Shown: in pieces, positions 35,889 through 43,014 of the stretch | How positions within the stretch are numbered: the stretch's first letter is position 1 | How the letters are laid out: every line of letters starts with the position of its first letter | From: Lacibacter cauensis | Lineage (GTDB): Bacteria > Bacteroidota > Bacteroidia > Chitinophagales > Chitinophagaceae | Length of the DNA: 64,000 nt | Direction: 5' to 3' | Assembly (NCBI RefSeq): GCF_007830055.1 | Contig: NZ_VLLE01000002.1 | Span: 135,953-199,952, forward strand | Made by a program: the position numbers and the translations under genes | Notes under the pieces: generated by a model | The model's database searches: none | What the model saw: the letters and a program-made list of their open reading frames with translations, nothing else | Told to the model about the DNA's origin: nothing

Positions 35889-36614
35889 CTAAGCCTGTTG
35901 CAGCAGCGATACAATTTTTTTCAGTTCATCTGCATCGGCCACATACATATTTCCTGCATCTGTAACATTTGGATTTTCAAAGGTCATGGGATTGTTTACA
36001 GCTTTACGTGCAGAGGCATGAAACTCATATGCTCCGGTTTCATTAGCCAGTTGCAGAACGTTTGATGAACGCACACCTGCACCCGGCATAATACTGATGC
36101 GGTTGTTGGCAGCCGCAACCAATTGTTTCAGCAATGGTATTCCTTCCGGTGCTGATGATGCAAGTCCTGAAGTAAGAATGCGTTCGCAACCACAGGCAAT
36201 CAATGTTTCCAATGCAGCAAATGGATCGGGTACAGCATCGAAAGCACGATTACAAGTAACCTTCATGGGGTAGGCCAGTTCAACCACCCGTTGCATACGG
36301 GCTGCATCGATAGTGCCGTTTTGTAATTGTGCACCAACGGACACTCCGTTGCAACCAAGCTCTTTACAAACAGCAATATCATCCAGTACAATGTTCCATT
36401 CATCTGCATCATAAAAATAATTCATGCTGCGTGGACGAATGATCGGATACACATCAATACTAACGGCCTCCCGTACACGTTTAATGGTTCCGTACGATGG
36501 GGTGGTTCCGCCTTCAATGGGATTATCACATAACTCAACCCTTACTGCTCCCGCCTGCTCAGCAATCATGCAGCTCTGAATAGTAAAAGCACAAACCTCC
36601 AGTTGACGTTTCAT
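35889..36614 (-). CDS. cutC: copper homeostasis protein CutC
   Basis: A 241-residue TIM-barrel protein matching CutC across its length. MKRQLEVCAFTIQSCMIAEQ, GAVRVELCDNPIEGGTTPSY, YPIIRPRSMNYFYDADEWNI, VTCNRAFDAVPDPFAALETL and GCERILTSGLASSAPEGIPL are conserved blocks. CutC proteins have been linked to copper tolerance, although their direct role is debated. The gene is single and divergent from the cyanophycinase gene. Confidence 0.95.
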   Translation of the reverse strand: MKRQLEVCAFTIQSCMIAEQAGAVRVELCDNPIEGGTTPSYGTIKRVREAVSIDVYPIIRPRSMNYFYDADEWNIVLDDIAVCKELGCNGVSVGAQLQNGTIDAARMQRVVELAYPMKVTCNRAFDAVPDPFAALETLIACGCERILTSGLASSAPEGIPLLKQLVAAANNRISIMPGAGVRSSNVLQLANETGAYEFHASARKAVNNPMTFENPNVTDAGNMYVADADELKKIVSLLQQA

Positions 36615-36692
36615 ACAGCAAAAGAATTTTTCTGCAATGTAATTTTTTAAAGCAGATTCTTTTCATATCTTATTGCACGAATACAAACTACA

Positions 36693-37733
36693 ATGTTTAA
36701 ACTACTACAACTTTCGCTCAGCTGCCTGCTGATGTCTTCCTGCAGCAAAGAGGTAACCGTAACGGATACTGTTCCTGCTGCCACTACCGTTTCGGCCAAA
36801 CCTGCACCTTCTGTTGTAACGTACTTAACCGGCGATGCTGCTGATGTAACCACAGCAGCAACAGGTGGGTTATTGTTAATGGGTGGCAGTACCGATGTGG
36901 ATGCGGCCATTGCCTGGTTTTTGCAACGTGCAGCGGGAGGCGATGTGGTGGTAATCCGTTCCAGCGGTGCAGATGGCTACAATACGTACATGTACAATAT
37001 GGTTGCTGTTAACTCTGTTGAAACAATTATTATCGACAGCAGGGAAAAGGCATCGCTTGCAACTGTTGCTGATAAAATACGCAATGCAGAAGCATTGTTT
37101 ATTGCGGGCGGTGACCAATGGAATTATGTGAACTACTGGAAGAATACTGCTACCGAAGATGCGATTAATTATCTCATTAATACAAAAAAAGTAACGGTGG
37201 GTGGTACAAGCGCAGGTCTTGCAGTTTTAGGTTCGGCTTACTATAGTGCAGCAACAGGTTCGGCCACCAGTGCACAGGCATTGGCTAATCCCTATCACAA
37301 GTATGTAACATTAGGTGCCAACGATTTTATTAATGCGCCTTTGCTTGCAAATACCATTACCGATTCGCATTACTCACAAAGAACCAGACAAGGCAGGCAT
37401 ATTACTTTTATGGCAAGGTTGATGAAAGACTTCGGTTATACAACCACTGTAAAAGGAATTGGTATAGATGAACAAACTGCAGTGTGCATTGATGCTACAG
37501 GTATTGGTAAAGTGTACGGGTTGAACAATGCTTACTTTTTAAAGAATACCACACTTGCAGCAGAAACATGTGTGAGTGGTTCGCCGCTTACCTGGAACAG
37601 GAATGCACAGGCGATATCAGCTTACCGCATTGCGGGTTCGGCAACAGGCAACGGTTCATTTAATGCCGGCAACTGGACGTTTAGCGGCGGCACATCTTAT
37701 TTTTACTATGTAAACAACGGTGTATTGTTTTAG
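36693..37733 (+). CDS. cyanophycinase-like S51 peptidase lipoprotein
   Basis: A 346-residue lipoprotein (lipobox LLMSSC). The domain is S51/cyanophycinase. GGLLLMGGSTDVDAAIAWFL is the N-terminal Rossmann-like turn. ALFIAGGDQWNYVNYWK is the second strand. KVTVGGTSAGLAVLG holds the nucleophile Ser in GTSAGL, and RQGRHITFMARLMKDF carries conserved His/Arg. GIGIDEQTAVCIDATG ends the core. Members cleave beta-Asp-Arg or alpha-Asp peptides; in Bacteroidota the exported forms may act on other isoaspartyl substrates. A strong terminator follows. Confidence 0.9.
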   Translation: MFKLLQLSLSCLLMSSCSKEVTVTDTVPAATTVSAKPAPSVVTYLTGDAADVTTAATGGLLLMGGSTDVDAAIAWFLQRAAGGDVVVIRSSGADGYNTYMYNMVAVNSVETIIIDSREKASLATVADKIRNAEALFIAGGDQWNYVNYWKNTATEDAINYLINTKKVTVGGTSAGLAVLGSAYYSAATGSATSAQALANPYHKYVTLGANDFINAPLLANTITDSHYSQRTRQGRHITFMARLMKDFGYTTTVKGIGIDEQTAVCIDATGIGKVYGLNNAYFLKNTTLAAETCVSGSPLTWNRNAQAISAYRIAGSATGNGSFNAGNWTFSGGTSYFYYVNNGVLF

Positions 37734-37763
37734 CAGAAACAATGAAAAATCAGAACATCAATG

Positions 37764-37799
37764 AAAGAGCAGTGTATTTTTGCACTGCTCTTTCTTTTT
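37764..37799 (+). terminator. rho-independent terminator after the S51 gene
   Basis: AAAGAGCAGTG (37764-37774) pairs perfectly with CACTGCTCTTT (37783-37793), followed by CTTTTT. It lies 30 bases after the stop. Because it sits inside the frame that opens at 37761, the next gene must start later, at 37812. Confidence 0.93.
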
Positions 37800-37811
37800 A
37801 ATAACTACATC

Positions 37812-38111
37812 ATGCAATTCGAAACATTTACTGCAAGTATACACGATAACAATATGCCGCCAGGATTATCAGTTTACCTGCAATCGTTGTGGTACGATGG
37901 CAAAGATGATTGGCACAAGGCGCATTCGCTGGTTGATCATTTGAACGACAGTACAGCCTGTTGGGTACATGCTTACCTGCATCGCAAAGAAGGCGACTTG
38001 GGTAATGCCGATTACTGGTACAGACGTGCAGGCAAAACAAGACCATCGGTTTCGTTGCAGCAGGAGTGGGAAACAATTGTAAAAGCGTTGTTACAGTGGC
38101 CAAACATTTAA
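37812..38111 (+). CDS. uncharacterised small helical protein
   Basis: A 99-residue soluble protein. LSVYLQSLWYDGKDDWHKAH and STACWVHAYLHRKEGDLGNA look like two helical-hairpin units of TPR/SEL1 type (a W-x-HAYLHR motif is typical of a Bacteroidota hypothetical family). No named function. ATG 37812 is chosen because the terminator hairpin occupies the upstream part of the frame. Convergent with the gene at 38131. Confidence 0.7.
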   Translation: MQFETFTASIHDNNMPPGLSVYLQSLWYDGKDDWHKAHSLVDHLNDSTACWVHAYLHRKEGDLGNADYWYRRAGKTRPSVSLQQEWETIVKALLQWPNI

Positions 38112-38130
38112 TGCTTTCAACTGCTATTTT

Positions 38131-38838
38131 TTATCCTGTTTTTCTGATTACTTTTTTTGTAACAGATTTCTTTTTAGCAACAGGCTTTTTCTTAGTAACA
38201 GTTTTTTTAGTAGTGCTTTTTTTTGTTTTGGCTTTTGAAACACCGGTTTTTCTTGTCGCTGTTGCAGCTTCGGCAGTAACAATACTTGAACGACGGGCAG
38301 TTTTGCGTACACGCTTCAACGTTTTTTCACTATCCGTTAATTCAGCTTCATCTACAATAAATGTGCGTTGGTTACTGATCGCAATTTCTTCAATAATGCG
38401 ACCCACTTCGTAAGGTACATTCCGCTCCAGTTCGTCGAGGTTCGATGGATCTGCAAACCCAAGTGTATGACAATATTCATGCGCATAATGCCCGGCGAGC
38501 TTGGTTGGTTTCAGCTGCTCAAAGAAATTCTGAAACGTAAAGATGCGTTCCTGCTTGGTATAGCCAATGGCATCGGTACTGGTACGTAAGTCGAGCGTAA
38601 GATGCAGATCAGCTTCATGATCGATACCGTCGTTGGTATCAGCTTCATCTCCACTCATAATGATGTTGTAGATTTCTGCATTGCTGTAATTTTCTACTGT
38701 ATCAAAAGGTTCGTGCTGTTCAATATTGCGTTGAAATTCTACTGAGTTGATGGCGTTGCTGAAAAACTCCAATGCAATATCCAGCTTCTCTATTTCAGCA
38801 GGCGAGTAGCGATGTGTTCTTACTTTGGTAATACGCAT
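38131..38838 (-). CDS. HExxH-motif protein with histone-like Lys-rich tail
   Basis: A 235-residue cytosolic protein without a signal peptide. Residues 1-165 form a mixed domain that contains GHYAHEYCHTLGF (HExxH at 120-124) and a downstream EVGRIIEEI, the pattern of a gluzincin-like metallopeptidase. The fold opens with YSPAEIEKLDIALEFFSNAI. Residues 165-235 are basic and low-complexity, with repeated TKK and KKP/KKS units (TKKTVTKKKPVAKKKSVTKK), like histone H1 tails. A DNA- or RNA-associated peptidase is inference. The catalytic Glu and His are visible, but the third ligand is not certain. Confidence 0.65.
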   Translation of the reverse strand: MRITKVRTHRYSPAEIEKLDIALEFFSNAINSVEFQRNIEQHEPFDTVENYSNAEIYNIIMSGDEADTNDGIDHEADLHLTLDLRTSTDAIGYTKQERIFTFQNFFEQLKPTKLAGHYAHEYCHTLGFADPSNLDELERNVPYEVGRIIEEIAISNQRTFIVDEAELTDSEKTLKRVRKTARRSSIVTAEAATATRKTGVSKAKTKKSTTKKTVTKKKPVAKKKSVTKKVIRKTG

Positions 38839-38858
38839 ACAACAGTTGGTTTAAACAG

Positions 38859-40076
38859 TTACAAAGGAAACATCAAGCCAACGCTTCCGAAATAATGCCA
38901 GCGTTCCGGAAACAATTTTGAATTAAACTCAGGTGAGCGGTAAATACTTCGTCCCTGGAAGGCCCATGTTTTTGGTCCGGTCTTTCCTTTCTTAAAATAT
39001 TCAAAGGCCAATACAAAGCCCCATTCAAATTCGTACAATCCAACATTGGTCCATTCTGGTTTCAGCGTATAATCGCTGTGTTTAAAACCTTGGCCTACCA
39101 GCATCGCATTGCGAAACATGAATGTGCCGTTTACACGTCCGTACAGGAATCCTTCAAACACATCTTTGAACCTTGTTTTCTTTTTTTCCGGTGCTGCCAT
39201 TTCGTACGATCCGCTGGCTAGTGAAGAAAAGCCGCCGTTCCACCTTGCCTGGTTGCGGTTGCGTAAATGTCCAAGTCGTGCATACAGGCCGGTGTAAGCA
39301 CGATCGTAATAGCCAACTGATGCACCTAGGTTCCAGCCAAGATCAAAAACAGAACGGTCGTCAATCGTTCCTTTAGTTTTTGGTGCAGAGAGTAGTGGTT
39401 GAAAGCGATTATAATCGAACAGCAATGCAGGTGCACCTCCTTTTGAAATCTGGTTGTTCCAACCTTTTGGATCGGTTGGGCGCCCTTTTACAATATTCTT
39501 ATGTGCGAACGATTGAAAACGATAGCCGATGTTGGTACCGAAGATGCCGTAGTTAATGGTGAATGAATTGTACACTTCAATCAACTTTCCCTTTTTTGTT
39601 TTCTTTTGATTTTTTAGTGTGGATGAGGTAGAAACATACAATAGAAAAGCGAAAGGTCGGTCGCCTACAATGGGGGCACTGCTGTCGATAATGCGTGGTG
39701 TAAAAGCTGTACCTCCTAATGCTATGGATGATCCGTACGGTTCCCAGCCGGTAAGCTCTTCTATTTTTTTAAAAGGTAGGAACATCCAAGTTTTGCGTAA
39801 GCCGGGATGCGACACAATAAAAGCAGTTCCTTGTGTATAATTGCGGTCTTCGTTTTTTGTAAGTGGAAAGCGAAATAAAAAGTCCTGGTCAATTTGTATG
39901 CTGAACGTGGCAGGAATTTGAATTTCTCTCGGCGGTTGTTTTTTTATGTTGATATAACGGCTTGCGGGCTCAGTAATACTTACTGCAGATGTATGATTGA
40001 TTGCCTGTTCCTGTGCCTGTAGTTGAAACGAACAAAACAGAAATGTGATGAGTGTAAGTTTTGGTAGTGTTAGCAT
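38859..40076 (-). CDS. LpxR-like outer membrane lipid A deacylase family protein
   Basis: A 405-residue outer membrane beta-barrel with a signal peptide ending LQAQEQ. IQIDQDFLFRFPLTKNEDRN, NYTQGTAFIVSHPG and VGDRPFAFLLYVS match the DUF2219/LpxR family (the enzyme removes the 3'-acyloxyacyl group of lipid A). The rest alternates strand-like segments ending in WHYFGSVGLMFPL, whose terminal aromatic-rich strand is typical of barrels. Family catalytic residues are not all placed by eye, so enzymatic activity is inferred. Confidence 0.82.
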   Translation of the reverse strand: MLTLPKLTLITFLFCSFQLQAQEQAINHTSAVSITEPASRYINIKKQPPREIQIPATFSIQIDQDFLFRFPLTKNEDRNYTQGTAFIVSHPGLRKTWMFLPFKKIEELTGWEPYGSSIALGGTAFTPRIIDSSAPIVGDRPFAFLLYVSTSSTLKNQKKTKKGKLIEVYNSFTINYGIFGTNIGYRFQSFAHKNIVKGRPTDPKGWNNQISKGGAPALLFDYNRFQPLLSAPKTKGTIDDRSVFDLGWNLGASVGYYDRAYTGLYARLGHLRNRNQARWNGGFSSLASGSYEMAAPEKKKTRFKDVFEGFLYGRVNGTFMFRNAMLVGQGFKHSDYTLKPEWTNVGLYEFEWGFVLAFEYFKKGKTGPKTWAFQGRSIYRSPEFNSKLFPERWHYFGSVGLMFPL

Positions 40077-40303
40077 GGCTGTTGATTTTTTTATTCACAG
40101 ATAAAGCGATATGAAAGATAGAAAATGGTTTTGGTAATTAAAAGGTAGAAAAGCGGGTATACGCTGCGTATTATTACGGCTCATGGCATGGCATTATTCT
40201 TGTCGCAATTTGCCCGAACATTGTCGCAACAACACATTGCAAATACAAAAAAATGCAACGATGTTTGCATTATTAAACAATCATCAAACGAAATAGAATT
40301 TGT

Positions 40304-40726
40304 ATGGAAACACAAGCAACCGTTATTACAGTAGAGGCAATCGTACATGCACCCATTACTACGGTATGGGACAGCTGGAACAATCCCGATCATATTACAC
40401 AATGGGCTTTTGCATCGCCCAACTGGCATACACCCTGGGCCAAGAACGATCTGCGTGTGGGCGGAAGTTTCTCTTCACGAATGGAAGCAAAAGATGGCAG
40501 CTTTGGTTTTGAATTCGGCGGTGTGTACGATGCCGTTACAACCAACGAACTCATTGCTTATACCATGGCCGACGGACGAAAAGTAATGGTTGAATTTTCT
40601 GCAGAAGGCGATGCAACGAAAGTGGTTGAGCGCTTTGATGCAGAAAATGAAAACCCTGTTGACATGCAGCAAATGGGCTGGCAGGCAATTCTGGATAATT
40701 TTAAAAAGTATACAGAGTCGTTGTAA
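40304..40726 (+). CDS. SRPBCC (AHSA1-like) domain protein
   Basis: A 140-residue START/SRPBCC-fold protein. ITVEAIVHAPITTVWDSWNN, HITQWAFASPNWHTPWAKND, LRVGGSFSSRMEAKDGSFGF and the C-terminal QQMGWQAILDNFKKYTESL match the AHSA1-like group. Members bind hydrophobic ligands in a helix-grip cavity. The ligand is unknown. It is followed by a dispersed palindromic repeat, not by a terminator. Confidence 0.92.
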   Translation: METQATVITVEAIVHAPITTVWDSWNNPDHITQWAFASPNWHTPWAKNDLRVGGSFSSRMEAKDGSFGFEFGGVYDAVTTNELIAYTMADGRKVMVEFSAEGDATKVVERFDAENENPVDMQQMGWQAILDNFKKYTESL

Positions 40727-40745
40727 ACCGTTGTTGGTAAAAGGT

Positions 40746-40818
40746 CGTCATTGCGAGGAACGAAGCAATCTGCTGGTAGAAAGAATAGATGGAGACTGCT
40801 TCGTTCCTCGCAGTGACG
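40746..40818. repeat. 73-bp palindromic repeat
   Basis: CGTCATTGCGAGGAACGAAG (40746-40765) pairs with CTTCGTTCCTCGCAGTGACG (40799-40818) with one mismatch. This cgtcattgcgaggaacgaag palindrome is a known kind of dispersed repeat in bacterial genomes. It sits between the SRPBCC and DUF1343 genes. Confidence 0.88.
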
Positions 40819-40909
40819 TTTTTGTTAGTGTGATTTTTCAATAACCTTTTTTGTGAATGGTTTTTGCTGATGAAAAAAGTTAAATAGCTTACATCCTCAA
40901 TATCTGTTC

Positions 40910-42133
40910 ATGAATAAAAAGAAAATCGTTCAGTTGTTTTTGGCTTTGCTTTGCCTGTTTGTATTTGAAAGTTCACGCACAAAAGAAGAAAAGGTAAAAG
41001 TAAAAGAGCAGATCATTACGGGTGCCGATCAAACAGAAAAATATCTTCCTTATTTAAAAGGCAAACGTGTTGCTGTGCTCGCCAATCCAACAACCATTAT
41101 CGGCAAAAAGCATTTAGTTGACAGTTTGCTGGCCAGAGGCGTAAACATTGTAAAAGTGTTCGGTCCCGAGCATGGCTTTCGAGGTAAAGCAAGCGCAGGT
41201 GTAAAAGTGAGTGATGAAAAAGACCCTGCAACAGGTGTTCCCGTTGTTTCGTTGTACGGCAATAAACGTAAACCTACGAAGGCAGACCTGGCAAATGTAG
41301 ATCTCATGATCTTCGATATACAGGATGTGGGTTGCCGTTTCTATACCTACATCAATGTGCTCAGCCATATTATGGAAGCATGTGCAGAGAACAATAAAGA
41401 ATTGTTGATACTCGATCGTCCGAACCCCAATGGTTATTTAGTTGACGGGCCGATACTGGATATGAAATACAAATCGGGTATTGGTATGTTTCCCATACCC
41501 ATTGCACATGGTATGACGATTGCTGAGTTTGCACAAATGATCAACGGCGAAGGATGGTTACCTAACAAACTAAAGTGCAAACTCAAGATCATAAAGGTTG
41601 CGAATTACAAACACGATCTGCCGTATACATTGCCTGTTGCACCATCGCCCAATTTAAATACACAACAGGCGATCATGCTGTATCCTTCCACCTGTTTGTT
41701 CGAAGGTACAGCGCTGAATCATGGTCGTGGTACGTACTTTCCATTTACTGTTTTCGGTAGTCCGTTGTTAAAAGGAAAGTATTCGTTTTCGTTTACACCG
41801 GTAAGTATTCCCGGTATGGCGGAAACACCATTGCACATGAATAAAGAATGTTTTGGTTTGGATCTTCGTCAGTACGATATCAATCAACTCCGCAAAACAA
41901 AACGCATCAACGTGCAATGGATGAAAGAACTGTATGCTGCATTTCCGGAGAAAGAAAAATTCTTCGATCGTTCGCAGAGCAATCAAATGAACGACATTAA
42001 TAAACTTGCCGGTAATGCTTTGCTCAAAGAACAGATCATCAAAGGAACACCTGATAAAGAAATTTATGCATCATGGGAGCCGGGCTTGTCGAAATACAAA
42101 ACCATGCGCAAAAAATATTTGTTGTATCCTTAA
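40910..42133 (+). CDS. DUF1343/NamZ-like exo-acting muramidase family protein
   Basis: A 407-residue exported protein with a signal near residues 5-20. The body matches DUF1343, the family of NamZ-type exo-N-acetylmuramidases that act on peptidoglycan fragments. LPYLKGKRVAVLANPTTIIG, VFGPEHGFRGKASAGVKV, DLMIFDIQDVGCRFYTYI, LDRPNPNGYLVDGPILD and YPSTCLFEGTALNHGRGT are its conserved blocks. The GPEHG and DIQDVGxRxYTY motifs are visible. Activity is inferred from the family. It precedes the small secreted gene at 42158 by 24 bases. Confidence 0.9.
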   Translation: MNKKKIVQLFLALLCLFVFESSRTKEEKVKVKEQIITGADQTEKYLPYLKGKRVAVLANPTTIIGKKHLVDSLLARGVNIVKVFGPEHGFRGKASAGVKVSDEKDPATGVPVVSLYGNKRKPTKADLANVDLMIFDIQDVGCRFYTYINVLSHIMEACAENNKELLILDRPNPNGYLVDGPILDMKYKSGIGMFPIPIAHGMTIAEFAQMINGEGWLPNKLKCKLKIIKVANYKHDLPYTLPVAPSPNLNTQQAIMLYPSTCLFEGTALNHGRGTYFPFTVFGSPLLKGKYSFSFTPVSIPGMAETPLHMNKECFGLDLRQYDINQLRKTKRINVQWMKELYAAFPEKEKFFDRSQSNQMNDINKLAGNALLKEQIIKGTPDKEIYASWEPGLSKYKTMRKKYLLYP

Positions 42134-42157
42134 TTCTTCATTCCTAAATATTGGTGT

Positions 42158-42862
42158 ATGAAAAATATGTTCATCTTTTTTGGCTTGATGTTTTTCGCTG
42201 TTATTGGATCAGCTCAATCAACCGTAGCAGGTTCTTGGAGTAAACAGGATGGAAGCGTTATCACAACATGGCTATTCCAGGATGGATTCTATTCCTGCAC
42301 AAAGTATGATGTAACCAATAAGGTTTTCAGTTATACCCAAGGTGGAACCTATGTTGTTGCAGGAAACGAATTGCAGATGAAGCTCGCTTTTCATACAGCC
42401 GAAAAAGAGAAAGTGGGAACAACTGAAACTGCACTTGTGGTTATAAAGGATCAAACAATGAAGCTCACCGTTAATGGTGCAGATGAAAATTATAAACGGA
42501 TGGATGATGGCAAAAGTGCATTAGCCGGTCATTGGCTCATCACCGGTCGTATGATTAATGGAAGCCTGCAAACCATTACACCGGGAGCAAGACGAACCAT
42601 TAAGTTATTAACCGGTACCCGTTTTCAATGGATTGCCATCAACAGCGAGACCAAAGAGTTTTTCGGTACCGGTGGCGGTACATACACATTTGAAAATGGT
42701 AAGTATACTGAGCATATCGAATTTTTCTCACGTGACAGTACAAGAGTAGGCGCCTCGTTGAGTTTTGATGGTAAGGTAGAAGGGAATAACTGGCATCACT
42801 CCGGCCTTAGTTCCAAAGGCGAACCCATCAATGAAGTGTGGACAAGGGGATTGAAATTGTGA
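42158..42862 (+). CDS. secreted beta-rich protein, duplicated lipocalin-like modules
   Basis: A 234-residue protein with signal peptide ending IGSAQS. The mature part reads as two similar strand-rich halves. VAGSWSKQDGSVITTWLFQD begins the first, and LAGHWLITGRMINGSLQTIT begins the second; both are of the lipocalin-like or heme-binding fold type seen in Bacteroidota. EPINEVWTRG closes it. The role is unknown. It is close behind the DUF1343 gene and may share its transcript. Confidence 0.75.
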   Translation: MKNMFIFFGLMFFAVIGSAQSTVAGSWSKQDGSVITTWLFQDGFYSCTKYDVTNKVFSYTQGGTYVVAGNELQMKLAFHTAEKEKVGTTETALVVIKDQTMKLTVNGADENYKRMDDGKSALAGHWLITGRMINGSLQTITPGARRTIKLLTGTRFQWIAINSETKEFFGTGGGTYTFENGKYTEHIEFFSRDSTRVGASLSFDGKVEGNNWHHSGLSSKGEPINEVWTRGLKL

Positions 42863-42883
42863 CTAAAGCGCATCGATGCCCCA

Positions 42884-42915
42884 AGCTTATAGCTAAAAGC
42901 TGCAAGCTATAAGCT
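42884..42915. repeat. inverted repeat after 42862
   Basis: AGCTTATAGCT (42884-42894) and AGCTATAAGCT (42905-42915) are perfectly complementary around a 10-base loop. It lies 21 bases after the stop of the secreted gene. It looks like a dispersed hairpin repeat. Confidence 0.75.
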
Positions 42916-43014
42916 AATTCAAGCCGCTCATGTATTTCTTTTCGCCCGGCCTTATCGGTTTCTCATACGCCCTTATCTTTAGTTTTTCCCTCGTTAAACT
43001 AAACCATCAAAGGC

